Source: an uncultured Pseudomonadota bacterium (lineage in GTDB: Bacteria; Pseudomonadota; Gammaproteobacteria; Methylococcales; Methylomonadaceae). Taken from it: DNA of 42,792 bases. The notes under the pieces are model-generated. The model was not told the origin of the DNA. It did no database searches and was given only the letters and a program-made list of their open reading frames with translations. The stretch is from positions 1 to 42,792 of the forward strand of contig CAISXF010000037.1 in assembly GCA_903889445.1 (NCBI GenBank), given 5' to 3'. Shown here one piece after another: positions 16,853-25,064 of this stretch (within the stretch, counting starts at the first letter, position 1; every line of letters starts with the position of its first letter). Position numbers and translations under genes: made by a program.

Positions 16853-19800
16853 GCGGCATCCGTGACAATCGCCATTTCGGCAAAGTCGGCGATTTTCTCC
16901 AGAAAAAAATCCAACCTGCCAGTCAATTACGTTTCGTATCCGCGTATTTCAGTTTATTTGGCTTTGAAGCGTTGCGCGACGAATTGGAATCTATCGACAC
17001 ACTGCAATTTTTATTTGGCGAACCCGCCTTTGTCAAACCGTGTGAATTAACCCAAACCGAAGCTAAAAATTTCGCCATTATCGATAACGATTTGTCGTTA
17101 TTAAATCGTCTTAAACAAAAATCCCTCGCGAAAGCCTGCGCGGATTGGATAGTTGAAAAAGTCGAAATTCACTCGCTAATTCAAACAAATTTATTGCACG
17201 GAAAACTGTATCACATCGACCATCACGGTGTAGAAGCCGCGTTGTTGGGCAGTTCAAATTTTACCTTGCACGGTTTAGGCGAAGGCAATTCAAACATTGA
17301 GCTCAATTTAATCGTCGATAGCGACCGTGACAGACAAGATTTAAAACGCTGGTTTGATGAAATTTGGCATGACAAAACGCTTGTTAAAGACGTGAAAGCA
17401 GACGTGTTGAATTATCTCGAACGGTTTTATGTGGAGCATTCGCCGTATTTTATTTATTTAAAAACGCTGTTTCATTTATTTGAAACGTATTTGAAAGAGC
17501 GGCAAGCCACGGATTTTTTGTGTGCGGCGTGTGGTTTTTATGAAACGGCGGTTTGGCAAAAATTGTACGATTTCCAAAAAGTCGGAGTCACGTCGGCGAT
17601 TACCAAAATTAACAAACACAACGGCTGTATTCTTGCTGACAGTGTCGGTTTAGGCAAAACGTTTGAAGCGTTGGCAGTGATTAAGTATTTCGAGTGTCGC
17701 AATTCAAACGTGTTGGTGATTTGTCCGAAAAACCTGAGTCAAAATTGGACGTTTTACCAAGCGAATCAACATCACGAATCCAATCCGCTCAAAGCCGACC
17801 GGTTAAATTATTCGGTGATTTTCCACACAGATATTGGACGCGCGTCGGGCATTTCAAAAGCAAATGGCATCAACTTAGCGAATTTTCATTGGGAAAGTTT
17901 TGATTTGGTGGTTATCGACGAATCGCATAATTTTCGTGGCAATCCGCTCGAAAAAAATCGTCCCAACGGTGACAAAGTTCTCAATCGCGCTAAATGGTTG
18001 ATGGAAAAAATCATCAAATCCGGCGGCAAAACCAAAGTGCTTTTGCTTTCTGCCACGCCGGTGAATAATAGTTTGCGTGATTTGAGTAATCAAATTGCCT
18101 TTATTACCGAAGGCAAAAACGATGCGTTGCTTGACAGTTGCCGCGTGAAAAATTTAACGCAAACGTTAGGCGACGCACAAAAACAATTTGCTGACTGGGC
18201 AACTACGCCCAAACGAAATACGAAAGACTTGTTTAATCAATTGGATGGCGGATTTTTCACGGTGTTGGACGAATTGACGATTGCACGGTCTCGAAAACAC
18301 ATTATTCGCTCGTACAACGTCGAGGCGATTGGCAATTTCCCTAAACGACATAAACCGATTTCGATTTATGCGGAAATTGATAGTCACGGTGAATTTCCTA
18401 ATTTTGAAGCCATTAACCAGCAAATTAAGCAGTACGAATTGGCGATTTTTAATCCGACTGGCTACGTTCAAGACGCGAAAAAAGCCAAATATCACGCGAA
18501 AGTGGGTGAACAACGCGAGTTGAATTTAACCGGCATGATGAAAACGAATTTTCTGAAACGCCTCGAAAGTTCAATTTCGTCGTTTGAAATTACCTTGGCG
18601 CGGACGTTGAAAAAAATTGAACGTTTAGAAAATCAAATCACCGCATTCAACGCCGGACAAGAAACTGATATTGAAATTGAAAGTGTCGATGAAGCCGATT
18701 TAGAAGAAAATGGCGCGGATTTTGTTGGGCAAAAATTGAAGTTTCATTTAGCGGATTTGCGTTTGGGCGATTGGTTGGAAGCGTTGCAGAAGGATAAAGC
18801 GGCGTTACGCAGTTTGCACGATGACGCGAAAAAAATTACGCCAGATCGTGATGCCAAATTGCTGGAATTAAAAGCGCGGATTGCTGAAAAATTAAAAAAT
18901 CCGCTGAATGAAGGCAACCAAAAAATTCTCGTTTTCACCGCGTTTGCGGACACGGCGCAGTATCTTTATGAAAATTTGCGCGACGAATTCGACCTAAACA
19001 GCGCGTTAATTTGTGGATCGCGGACGGAAACCACGTTCGGCAAAAACGATTACAACAGCATTTTGACCAATTTTTCGCCACGTTCAAAACAACGTGCTAA
19101 AACGGAAACGATTGAAATTGATTTGTTGATTGCGACCGATTGCATCAGCGAAGGGCAGAATTTGCAGGATTGTGATTATTTGGTAAATTACGATATTCAT
19201 TGGAATCCGGTGCGAATTATTCAACGTTTTGGGCGGATTGATCGATTGGGCAGCACCAATAAAACCATTCAAATGGTGAATTTTTGGGTGACGGCAGAAT
19301 TGGATGTGTATCTTGGTTTGAAAAATAAAGTCGAAACACGCATGGTGTTGGTGGATTTGACCGCGACGGGTGATGATAATTTATTGAGTGACGAGGAAGA
19401 CAGCGATGAGTTGAATTACCGCCACCATCAATTGGAAAAATTGAAACATGACGTGTTGGATTTGGAGGATACCGACGAAACAATTTCGCTCACGGATTTT
19501 ACCTTGGATAATTTTCGGAGTGAGTTGTTAGACGGTTTGGATCGCATTCGCCAACAGTTGGAAGACGCGCCGTTGGGATTGCACGCGCTGGTTCCGTGTC
19601 CATCGGGAATGCACGCAAATTTGTCGAAACGAGAATTTTCTGACATCGAAAAAGAGGTAATTCAATCGGGCGTGATTTTTTGTTTGCGGCAAAAATCGGA
19701 TAACGATAGCAACGCTAAAATCAATCCGCTACATCCGCATTTTTTGGTTTATATCGGTGATAATGGCACGGTTCGTTATCATTACACGCACGCGAAACAA

Positions 19801-20070
19801 ATTTTAGAGGTGTTTAAATTATTGTGTGAGCAGCGCGAAACGCCTTATGAAACGCTGTGTCAGTTGTTTAATCATGAAACGAAAAACGGCACGGATGTGT
19901 CAATTTATAGCGACTTGTTGAAAAAAGCCGTTGCCGAATTGGTCGAAATTGTTAAAACCAAAGGGCAACAAAGTTTATTGGGCGGACGTGGCGCGGTGTT
20001 GGTTCCTGCCAAAAAACAACTCACTGCGTTGTCGGATTTCGATTTGATTACTTGGTTGATTATTAAATAA
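16849..20070 (+). CDS. PLD-nuclease/SNF2-family helicase fusion
   Basis: A 1073-residue protein. An N-terminal phospholipase D-like domain carries one HxKx4D motif (His117, Lys119, Asp124) followed by GSSNFT (134-139), as in PLD-type nucleases that dimerise to form one active site. The SNF2/superfamily 2 helicase follows: Walker A DSVGLGKT (264-271), DESH (357-360), LLLSATPVNN near 405, a charged helical insert around 560-680, and the second RecA domain with TDCISEGQNLQ and QRFGRIDRLGS near 762-802. PLD-helicase proteins beside adenine methyltransferases are typical of restriction-like and DISARM-like defence loci. It is coupled to panC by an ATGA overlap, with the methyltransferase gene 14 bases downstream. 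Confidence 0.9.
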   Translation: MSGIRDNRHFGKVGDFLQKKIQPASQLRFVSAYFSLFGFEALRDELESIDTLQFLFGEPAFVKPCELTQTEAKNFAIIDNDLSLLNRLKQKSLAKACADWIVEKVEIHSLIQTNLLHGKLYHIDHHGVEAALLGSSNFTLHGLGEGNSNIELNLIVDSDRDRQDLKRWFDEIWHDKTLVKDVKADVLNYLERFYVEHSPYFIYLKTLFHLFETYLKERQATDFLCAACGFYETAVWQKLYDFQKVGVTSAITKINKHNGCILADSVGLGKTFEALAVIKYFECRNSNVLVICPKNLSQNWTFYQANQHHESNPLKADRLNYSVIFHTDIGRASGISKANGINLANFHWESFDLVVIDESHNFRGNPLEKNRPNGDKVLNRAKWLMEKIIKSGGKTKVLLLSATPVNNSLRDLSNQIAFITEGKNDALLDSCRVKNLTQTLGDAQKQFADWATTPKRNTKDLFNQLDGGFFTVLDELTIARSRKHIIRSYNVEAIGNFPKRHKPISIYAEIDSHGEFPNFEAINQQIKQYELAIFNPTGYVQDAKKAKYHAKVGEQRELNLTGMMKTNFLKRLESSISSFEITLARTLKKIERLENQITAFNAGQETDIEIESVDEADLEENGADFVGQKLKFHLADLRLGDWLEALQKDKAALRSLHDDAKKITPDRDAKLLELKARIAEKLKNPLNEGNQKILVFTAFADTAQYLYENLRDEFDLNSALICGSRTETTFGKNDYNSILTNFSPRSKQRAKTETIEIDLLIATDCISEGQNLQDCDYLVNYDIHWNPVRIIQRFGRIDRLGSTNKTIQMVNFWVTAELDVYLGLKNKVETRMVLVDLTATGDDNLLSDEEDSDELNYRHHQLEKLKHDVLDLEDTDETISLTDFTLDNFRSELLDGLDRIRQQLEDAPLGLHALVPCPSGMHANLSKREFSDIEKEVIQSGVIFCLRQKSDNDSNAKINPLHPHFLVYIGDNGTVRYHYTHAKQILEVFKLLCEQRETPYETLCQLFNHETKNGTDVSIYSDLLKKAVAELVEIVKTKGQQSLLGGRGAVLVPAKKQLTALSDFDLITWLIIK

Positions 20071-20084
20071 TTTTTGGAATAGAA

Positions 20085-23000
20085 ATGGAAACAGCATTAA
20101 ACGCATTCAAAACCGGCGATTTCACAGAAAATGCTTTGTCGTTTTTTGAAATGCTCGGCTACAACACCGAAGACAGCCAGCCGCTTACTCAAAAAACTTA
20201 CGCCGGATTCGCACGCGAACTCAAACCGTTGAATGAAACCAACGCGCTGGTTTCAGAATGGATTTACGTTGATCAACTATTTTTCTTAACGCCTGAAAAT
20301 ACCAAAATGGCGGCGTTGCGAGTGGGTGAGCAAGAAATTCACGCTTACATGATTTTTGGGATTGAACTCAAAAAATCGTATTATTCGCGCTCGGATTTAG
20401 CTAAAATCACTCGTGAACTTAATCGAAAATTTGATATAGCACCCATTTTAGTTTTGTTCAAACACGGCGACGCGCTGACGCTTTCCGTTATCAATCGCCG
20501 CCTTCATAAACGTGACGAAAGCCGCGACGTGTTAGAAAAAGTCACACTGATTAAAGATATTCGCCTCGAAAAACCGCATCGCGCCCATTTGGATATTTTG
20601 GGAGATTTGGCGTTTTCAAATTTAAAACCTAAACCTACGAATTTCGTTGAGTTGCACAACGCTTGGCAAAAAGTTTTAAATACAAAAGAACTCAACAAAC
20701 AATTCTATGAAAAACTGTTCGATTGGTATTTGCTCGCGCTTTCAGAAGTGAAATTCCCGCAAATTCGCGCCGTCGATGATTTGATTCCTGATGAACAACA
20801 TCAAAGCGAATCGCTCATCCGTTTATTAACACGGCTGTTGTTCGTTTGGTTCATGAAAGAAAAAGGCTTAATCAATCCTGAACTTTTCGAGCCAAAAGCA
20901 CTCGCCAAAATGCTCAAAAACTTCACGGGCGAAAATTCCAACGACACGATTTTTTATAAAGCGATTTTGCAGAATTTGTTTTTTGCCACACTGAATATGC
21001 CGATTGATAAACGCAAAGTTATCGTGCCTCGCACAAACACTTTTCCGAATAAAAATCATGGTAATCAACTGGTTTATCGTTATGCGGATTTATTTGAAGC
21101 TGAAAACTTCAAAATTCATTTTGACGACATTCCGTTTTTAAACGGTGGTTTGTTCGATTGTTTGGATAGAACAAAACCCGAAAATCCTGTTGAAATTCGC
21201 CTCGATGGATTTAGTTCAACAAAATCAAAACAAGCCGTTGCACCCGATAAACTCTTTTTCGGCGAATACAAAAACGTCGATTTAAGCGCGGCGTATGACA
21301 ACAAAAAGAAATCGAAGGTCACGGTTTATGGCTTGATTGATATTCTGCAAAATCATAAATTCACTGTCGAAGAAAATACACCGCTCGAAGAAGATATTGC
21401 GCTCGACCCCGAATTATTGGGGCAGGTTTTTGAGAATTTACTCGCCGCTTACAATCCTGAAACTGGCACCACCGCACGAAAACAAACCGGCAGTTTTTAT
21501 ACGCCGCGTGAAATTGTCGATTATATGGTGGATGAATCGTTGCTAGCGTATTTTGAATCAACCGTAAACGTAAACGTAGGTGCGGCTTCAGCCGCATTGC
21601 TTGAATTAAAAATGCGGCTGAAGCCGCACCTACGGGAATTATTGAATTACGAAAACACTCAAAACCCGTTCGACGCGCCACAAACCGACGCTTTAATTTC
21701 TGCCATCGACAACCTAAAAATCCTCGACCCCGCCTGCGGTTCGGGCGCATTTCCAATGGGCATTTTGCACAAACTCGTTTTCGTTTTGTCCAAACTCGAC
21801 CCCAAAAATGAAAAATGGCGTGACCGTCAAATTGCCAAACTCAAAACCATCGACGACAGCGCGTGCCGTGAAAAAGCCACGCAAGTCATTCACGATGCGT
21901 TTGAAAATAACGAACTCGATTACGGACGCAAACTTTTCTTAATCGAAAACTGCATCCACGGCGTAGACATTCAACCCATCGCCACCCAAATCAGCAAATT
22001 ACGCTTTTTCATTTCGCTCATCGTTGACCAAAAATCGCACGGCGATAAATCCAACAACTTCGGCATTCGTCCGTTGCCGAATTTGGATTTTAAAATTATC
22101 GCCGCGAATACCTTAATCGCCGCGCCAAAAGAAGATGAAGCAATGGGCGTTAAAGTCGATGACGTATTTTTCACAAAATTTAGCGACTTAACACACGATT
22201 ATTTCAAAGTCGCCAATCCCGACGATAAACGAAAATTACGCGACAAAATCGAAACGCTCATCAACGCAAAATGCGACGAAAAAATTAAAGCCATCGAATC
22301 GTTAAGCCACAACGAAGCCAAATATAAAAAACAAATCGACCAGCTCGAAAGCCACAAAAAACTTTGGCAAAGTTACGCCAATTTGTTCAAACACGAAGCC
22401 GTTGCATTCTTTGAACCACGCTATTTCTTCCCGCAACTTTCGGGCGGCTTTGATATTGTGATTGGCAATCCGCCTTACATATTTACGCGAGATGCCGATT
22501 TTTCCGACCACTTCAAGGATTCTATTGCCAAAACATATTTTTCAGTTTTAACGAAAGGTATTAAATCTAAAGCAAATCAATCTGGAAAAATTAACTTGTT
22601 TGCGCTTTTTATTTTGAAAGGAATTTTTGAGAGCAAAAAAGGCGGTGTTGTGACATACATTGTTCCGAATAATTTATTGCGAACAACAAGCTATGATTTA
22701 ATTAGACGGTATCTTTTAGAAGAAGCATCAATTGATGAAATAGTCGATTTAGGCAGTGGTGTTTTTAGTAATGTTACGGCTTCAACGGTGATTTTTAGAC
22801 TTACAAATAATAAAAATGTGAATCAAAAAGTAAAAGTCATTACTGATATTGAAAACATTGAACGCCACGAATTCAAATCATCATTGATTGAACAGTCCAG
22901 CTTTTTAACTAACGTAAGTTACACGTTTAACATTTTTTCTGATGGCTTAGTCGGCGATTTAATCAATAAAATTTCTTTTGGTAAAACAAATCTTGGTGAT

Positions 23001-23615
23001 TTTTGTATTGATATTATTGCGGGAATAGATGCGAATAAATCCGTTATCTCAGAATTAAAAACAGACAATAGTTTCCCTTTAGTTGAAGGAAAAACGATAT
23101 TTAAATATGGTTTAAATCCTGTCAAAAAATTTATTATTTGGGATAGAAAAGAAATCAATAGAGCAAGACCCGATTATGTTTGGGAAGCTAAAAAGAAAAT
23201 CATTATTCAACGAATCAGTGGTGGCAGTAATCCATTAACTGGAACTATAGACACCGAAAAACATAGAACCTTTGCATCAGTGAATAATTTGCTTTTAAAA
23301 GCAGATTACGAAAATCAATATGAGTTTTTTTTGGCGTTAATAAATTCACGAGTATTAAATTGGTTTTATGCTAATAGTTTTTCAAATAATTCAACATTAA
23401 CCGTGAACATTTCCAAGACATTTTTGGAAAAATTACCCATTCCAAAAATCCCCGAAACCGAGCAACAACCGTTTATAAAATTAGTGGACAAAATTCTTGC
23501 CGACAAAAAAGCGGGCAACGATACCAGCGCGTTGGAACGTGAGATTGATGTGTTGGTTTATGGGCTTTATGGGTTGTCGGAAGATGAAATTAGAATAATT
23601 GAGGGTGGGAAATGA
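20085..23615 (+). CDS. Eco57I-type N6-adenine DNA methyltransferase, possible restriction-modification fusion
   Basis: A 1176-residue protein. Residues 1-430 form a long N-terminal region that may hold a nuclease or specificity part. TGSFYTPREIVDYMV leads into SAM-binding motif I DPACGSGAF (548-556), and the catalytic motif NPPY is at 795-798. A target-recognition-like region follows, ending in the family tail EIDVLVYGLYGLSEDEI. An obvious PD-ExK site is not identified, so restriction activity is unproven. A perfect 24-base inverted repeat is inserted in frame between the TPRE motif and motif I. A GGAATAG-type ribosome site precedes the ATG. It probably works with the upstream PLD-helicase. 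Confidence 0.9.
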   Translation: METALNAFKTGDFTENALSFFEMLGYNTEDSQPLTQKTYAGFARELKPLNETNALVSEWIYVDQLFFLTPENTKMAALRVGEQEIHAYMIFGIELKKSYYSRSDLAKITRELNRKFDIAPILVLFKHGDALTLSVINRRLHKRDESRDVLEKVTLIKDIRLEKPHRAHLDILGDLAFSNLKPKPTNFVELHNAWQKVLNTKELNKQFYEKLFDWYLLALSEVKFPQIRAVDDLIPDEQHQSESLIRLLTRLLFVWFMKEKGLINPELFEPKALAKMLKNFTGENSNDTIFYKAILQNLFFATLNMPIDKRKVIVPRTNTFPNKNHGNQLVYRYADLFEAENFKIHFDDIPFLNGGLFDCLDRTKPENPVEIRLDGFSSTKSKQAVAPDKLFFGEYKNVDLSAAYDNKKKSKVTVYGLIDILQNHKFTVEENTPLEEDIALDPELLGQVFENLLAAYNPETGTTARKQTGSFYTPREIVDYMVDESLLAYFESTVNVNVGAASAALLELKMRLKPHLRELLNYENTQNPFDAPQTDALISAIDNLKILDPACGSGAFPMGILHKLVFVLSKLDPKNEKWRDRQIAKLKTIDDSACREKATQVIHDAFENNELDYGRKLFLIENCIHGVDIQPIATQISKLRFFISLIVDQKSHGDKSNNFGIRPLPNLDFKIIAANTLIAAPKEDEAMGVKVDDVFFTKFSDLTHDYFKVANPDDKRKLRDKIETLINAKCDEKIKAIESLSHNEAKYKKQIDQLESHKKLWQSYANLFKHEAVAFFEPRYFFPQLSGGFDIVIGNPPYIFTRDADFSDHFKDSIAKTYFSVLTKGIKSKANQSGKINLFALFILKGIFESKKGGVVTYIVPNNLLRTTSYDLIRRYLLEEASIDEIVDLGSGVFSNVTASTVIFRLTNNKNVNQKVKVITDIENIERHEFKSSLIEQSSFLTNVSYTFNIFSDGLVGDLINKISFGKTNLGDFCIDIIAGIDANKSVISELKTDNSFPLVEGKTIFKYGLNPVKKFIIWDRKEINRARPDYVWEAKKKIIIQRISGGSNPLTGTIDTEKHRTFASVNNLLLKADYENQYEFFLALINSRVLNWFYANSFSNNSTLTVNISKTFLEKLPIPKIPETEQQPFIKLVDKILADKKAGNDTSALEREIDVLVYGLYGLSEDEIRIIEGGK
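21575..21634. repeat. In-frame palindromic insertion inside the methyltransferase gene
   Basis: The arms 21575-21598 and 21611-21634 are perfect reverse complements over 24 bases, around a 12-base loop. Each arm is itself palindromic (TGCGGCTTCAGCCGCA). The element is translated without stop as roughly VGAASAALLELKMRLKPHL and lies between the TPRE motif and SAM motif I. Confidence 0.8.
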
Positions 23616-23634
23616 AGGTTATCCGGAACATTAG

Positions 23635-23770
23635 AGCAAATCCCCCAGCCTTGCAGGCTGCCCCCTTCAAAAAGGGGGCGAAAGATTAAAAAGCGTGTGT
23701 TTTTGCTTTACCCTCTTTTCCCCCTTTTTGAAGGGGGAGCGGCGATAGCCGCAGGGGGATTTGCTTTTAA
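23635..23770. repeat. Pair of inverted C/G-rich repeat arms without cargo
   Basis: Arm one runs from about 23635 (GCAAATCCCCCAGCC, then GCCCCCTTCAAAAAGGGGGC). Arm two, ending at 23770, reads the same way on the other strand (GCAAATCCCCCTGCGGC, then CCCCCTTCAAAAAGGGGG). They are separated only by about 20 A/T-rich bases. The family resembles the arms flanking the DUF559 gene at 331-780. This fills the gap between the methyltransferase and the toxin-antitoxin genes; no gene is visible in it. Confidence 0.65.
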
Positions 23771-23809
23771 GTTTTCGATAGAAGAGATTTTAATTGTGAA
23801 GGGTTGAAA

Positions 23810-24049
23810 ATGATTGCGTTAAGACAGCTAAAACGTGTACCAAAAAATCATAAAATTGTGATTGAAGTGCCTGCGAGTATTCATGAAAATCAAATGATGG
23901 AAGTGATTTTGTTATTCAAAGAAACGCCGAAAAATTCGAGAGCTGACAAACTCGCGCAATTAAAAGCGAGCCAACACGATGGGCTTTTCTTGAGTGATCT
24001 ACAGATGATTAGTGATGATTTTGCTGATGTTGATGGTGAGAAATGGTGA
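23810..24049 (+). CDS. Antitoxin-like partner of a MazF/PemK toxin
   Basis: A 79-residue protein from ATG 23810; an upstream in-frame TTG is less likely. It begins MIALRQLKRVPKNHKIVIEV, which looks like the short beta-rich DNA-binding start of toxin-antitoxin partners, and ends in an acidic segment (SDLQMISDDFADVDGEKW) of the kind that wraps a toxin. The assignment rests mainly on position: its stop overlaps the start of a MazF/PemK gene by seven bases. The family is not firmly recognised. Confidence 0.7.
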   Translation: MIALRQLKRVPKNHKIVIEVPASIHENQMMEVILLFKETPKNSRADKLAQLKASQHDGLFLSDLQMISDDFADVDGEKW

Positions 24050-24339
24050 TGCGTTGGAGTATTTATTTGGTGAATCTTGACCCAACGATTGGCTCGGAAC
24101 AAGGCAAAACGCGCCCTATTTTGGTAATTAGCGATAATGACGTTAACGCCATTTTACCGGTGATAAACATTTTACCGCTTACGTCGCTAAAACAAGGTCG
24201 CCGAATTTACCCGAATGAAGTGTTGTTGAAAAAAGAACAATCTGGGCTTGATAAAGATTCGCTGGTGCTGTGTTACCAAATCCGAACCGTTGATAAAAAA
24301 CGGCTGATTAAAAAGTTGGGTGAAGTGAAAAAACGATGA
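24043..24339 (+). CDS. MazF/PemK-type mRNA endonuclease toxin, C terminus frameshifted
   Basis: A 98-residue product with the PemK/MazF core: SIYLVNLDPTIGSEQGKTRP, then ILVISDNDVN and QIRTVDKKRLIKKLGEV. These toxins cleave RNA at short sequences. The frame ends at KKR-TGA just after a run of six A (24328-24333). Removing one A would continue as NDDTQTEIIDALSFQLGL to TGA at 24386-24388, the normal family ending. The C-terminal helix has therefore been lost by a one-base insertion, or is made only by slippage at the A-run. Activity of the short form is uncertain. Confidence 0.85.
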   Translation: MVMRWSIYLVNLDPTIGSEQGKTRPILVISDNDVNAILPVINILPLTSLKQGRRIYPNEVLLKKEQSGLDKDSLVLCYQIRTVDKKRLIKKLGEVKKR

Positions 24340-24384
24340 CACGCAAACTGAAATCATTGATGCGCTGAGTTTTCAGTTGGGATT

Positions 24385-24455
24385 GTGATTGATATTTTGT
24401 TCTATTGGCTTTATGGGTTGAGTGACGAGGAGATTTTTTGTGGAAGGGAAATAAA
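24385..24455 (+). repeat. Relic of the methyltransferase 3' tail, copy 2
   Basis: The sequence translates as IDILFYWLYGLSDEEI, matching the last residues of the Eco57I-type gene (IDVLVYGLYGLSEDEI at 23544-23594). It follows directly on the frameshift-corrected toxin end and precedes the DUF4160 start. Confidence 0.7.
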
Positions 24456-24716
24456 ATGCCAACGATTAGTAAATTTTACGGAATTATTATCCGAATGTTT
24501 TTTGAGGAACACGCACCGCCACATTTTCACGCGCAATATGGTGAGTATAAAGCGTCGATTAACATTCAAACGCTTGATGTGGCTGATGGGAAATTACCGC
24601 GTCGGGCATTGAATTTGGTTTTGGATTGGGCGGAATTGCACCAAGAAGAATTATTGAATGATTGGGACAAATGCCGTTTGCATCATGAACCAACTAAAAT
24701 TAAACCGTTACCCTAA
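24456..24716 (+). CDS. DUF4160 domain protein
   Basis: An 86-residue protein starting at ATG 24456 after a GAAGGGA site. It has the DUF4160 signature: an N-terminal MPTISKFYGIIIRMFF, then EEHAPPHFHAQYGEYKASI with the conserved H-x-P-P-H-F-H pattern, and LDWAELHQEELLNDW. DUF4160 and DUF2442 genes usually occur as a pair, as here, and are regarded as a probable toxin-antitoxin-like module; the biochemical role is not established. It lies 12 bases before the DUF2442 gene. Confidence 0.88.
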   Translation: MPTISKFYGIIIRMFFEEHAPPHFHAQYGEYKASINIQTLDVADGKLPRRALNLVLDWAELHQEELLNDWDKCRLHHEPTKIKPLP

Positions 24717-24728
24717 AAGGAAGTTTTC

Positions 24729-24992
24729 ATGTATTACGATGTAATTGAAGCTCGCGTAATTGGTGAATTATCTTTTGCGGTGCGTTTTGCTGATGGTTTA
24801 AGTGGGAATGTTCGATTTTTGCCGTCCTATCTTTACGGTGTGTTTGAAAAATTAAAAAATCCTGATTTTTTCAATCAAATTCAAGTCGCAGATGGTTTTG
24901 TATCGTGGGGCGATGACGAAGTTGACCTTGCGCCAGACAGTATGTATCGGGCAATTTCACAATCGGGCGAGTGGCTTTTATCGCGAGATTGA
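24729..24992 (+). CDS. DUF2442 domain protein
   Basis: An 87-residue protein with the DUF2442 layout: YDVIEARVIGELSFAVRFAD, GLSGNVRFLPSYLYGVFEKLKNPDFF and SWGDDEVDLAPDSMY. It is the partner of the DUF4160 gene. An AGGAAG site precedes the start. Its stop codon falls inside a 24-base exact repeat of the methyltransferase 3' end (24985-25008), so its last codons come from that repeat. Confidence 0.88.
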   Translation: MYYDVIEARVIGELSFAVRFADGLSGNVRFLPSYLYGVFEKLKNPDFFNQIQVADGFVSWGDDEVDLAPDSMYRAISQSGEWLLSRD

Positions 24993-25040
24993 TGTGTTGG
25001 TTTATGGGTTAAGTGTGAAAGAAATAAAAATTATCAATAA
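24985..25040 (+). repeat. Relic of the methyltransferase 3' tail, copy 3
   Basis: The first 24 bases (24985-25008) are identical to 23541-23564 inside the methyltransferase gene. The rest encodes a decayed continuation (EIDVLVYGL, then SVKEIKIIN). It marks the right boundary of the accessory island, just ahead of the exopolyphosphatase gene. Confidence 0.75.
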
Positions 25041-25064
25041 CACCTTAAAAAATAGGAACTTTCT

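Noticed and set aside
16849-25040. Full DISARM or BREX locus
   Set aside because: Only the helicase and methyltransferase are present; no drmA/drmB, pglZ or brxC homologue is visible.
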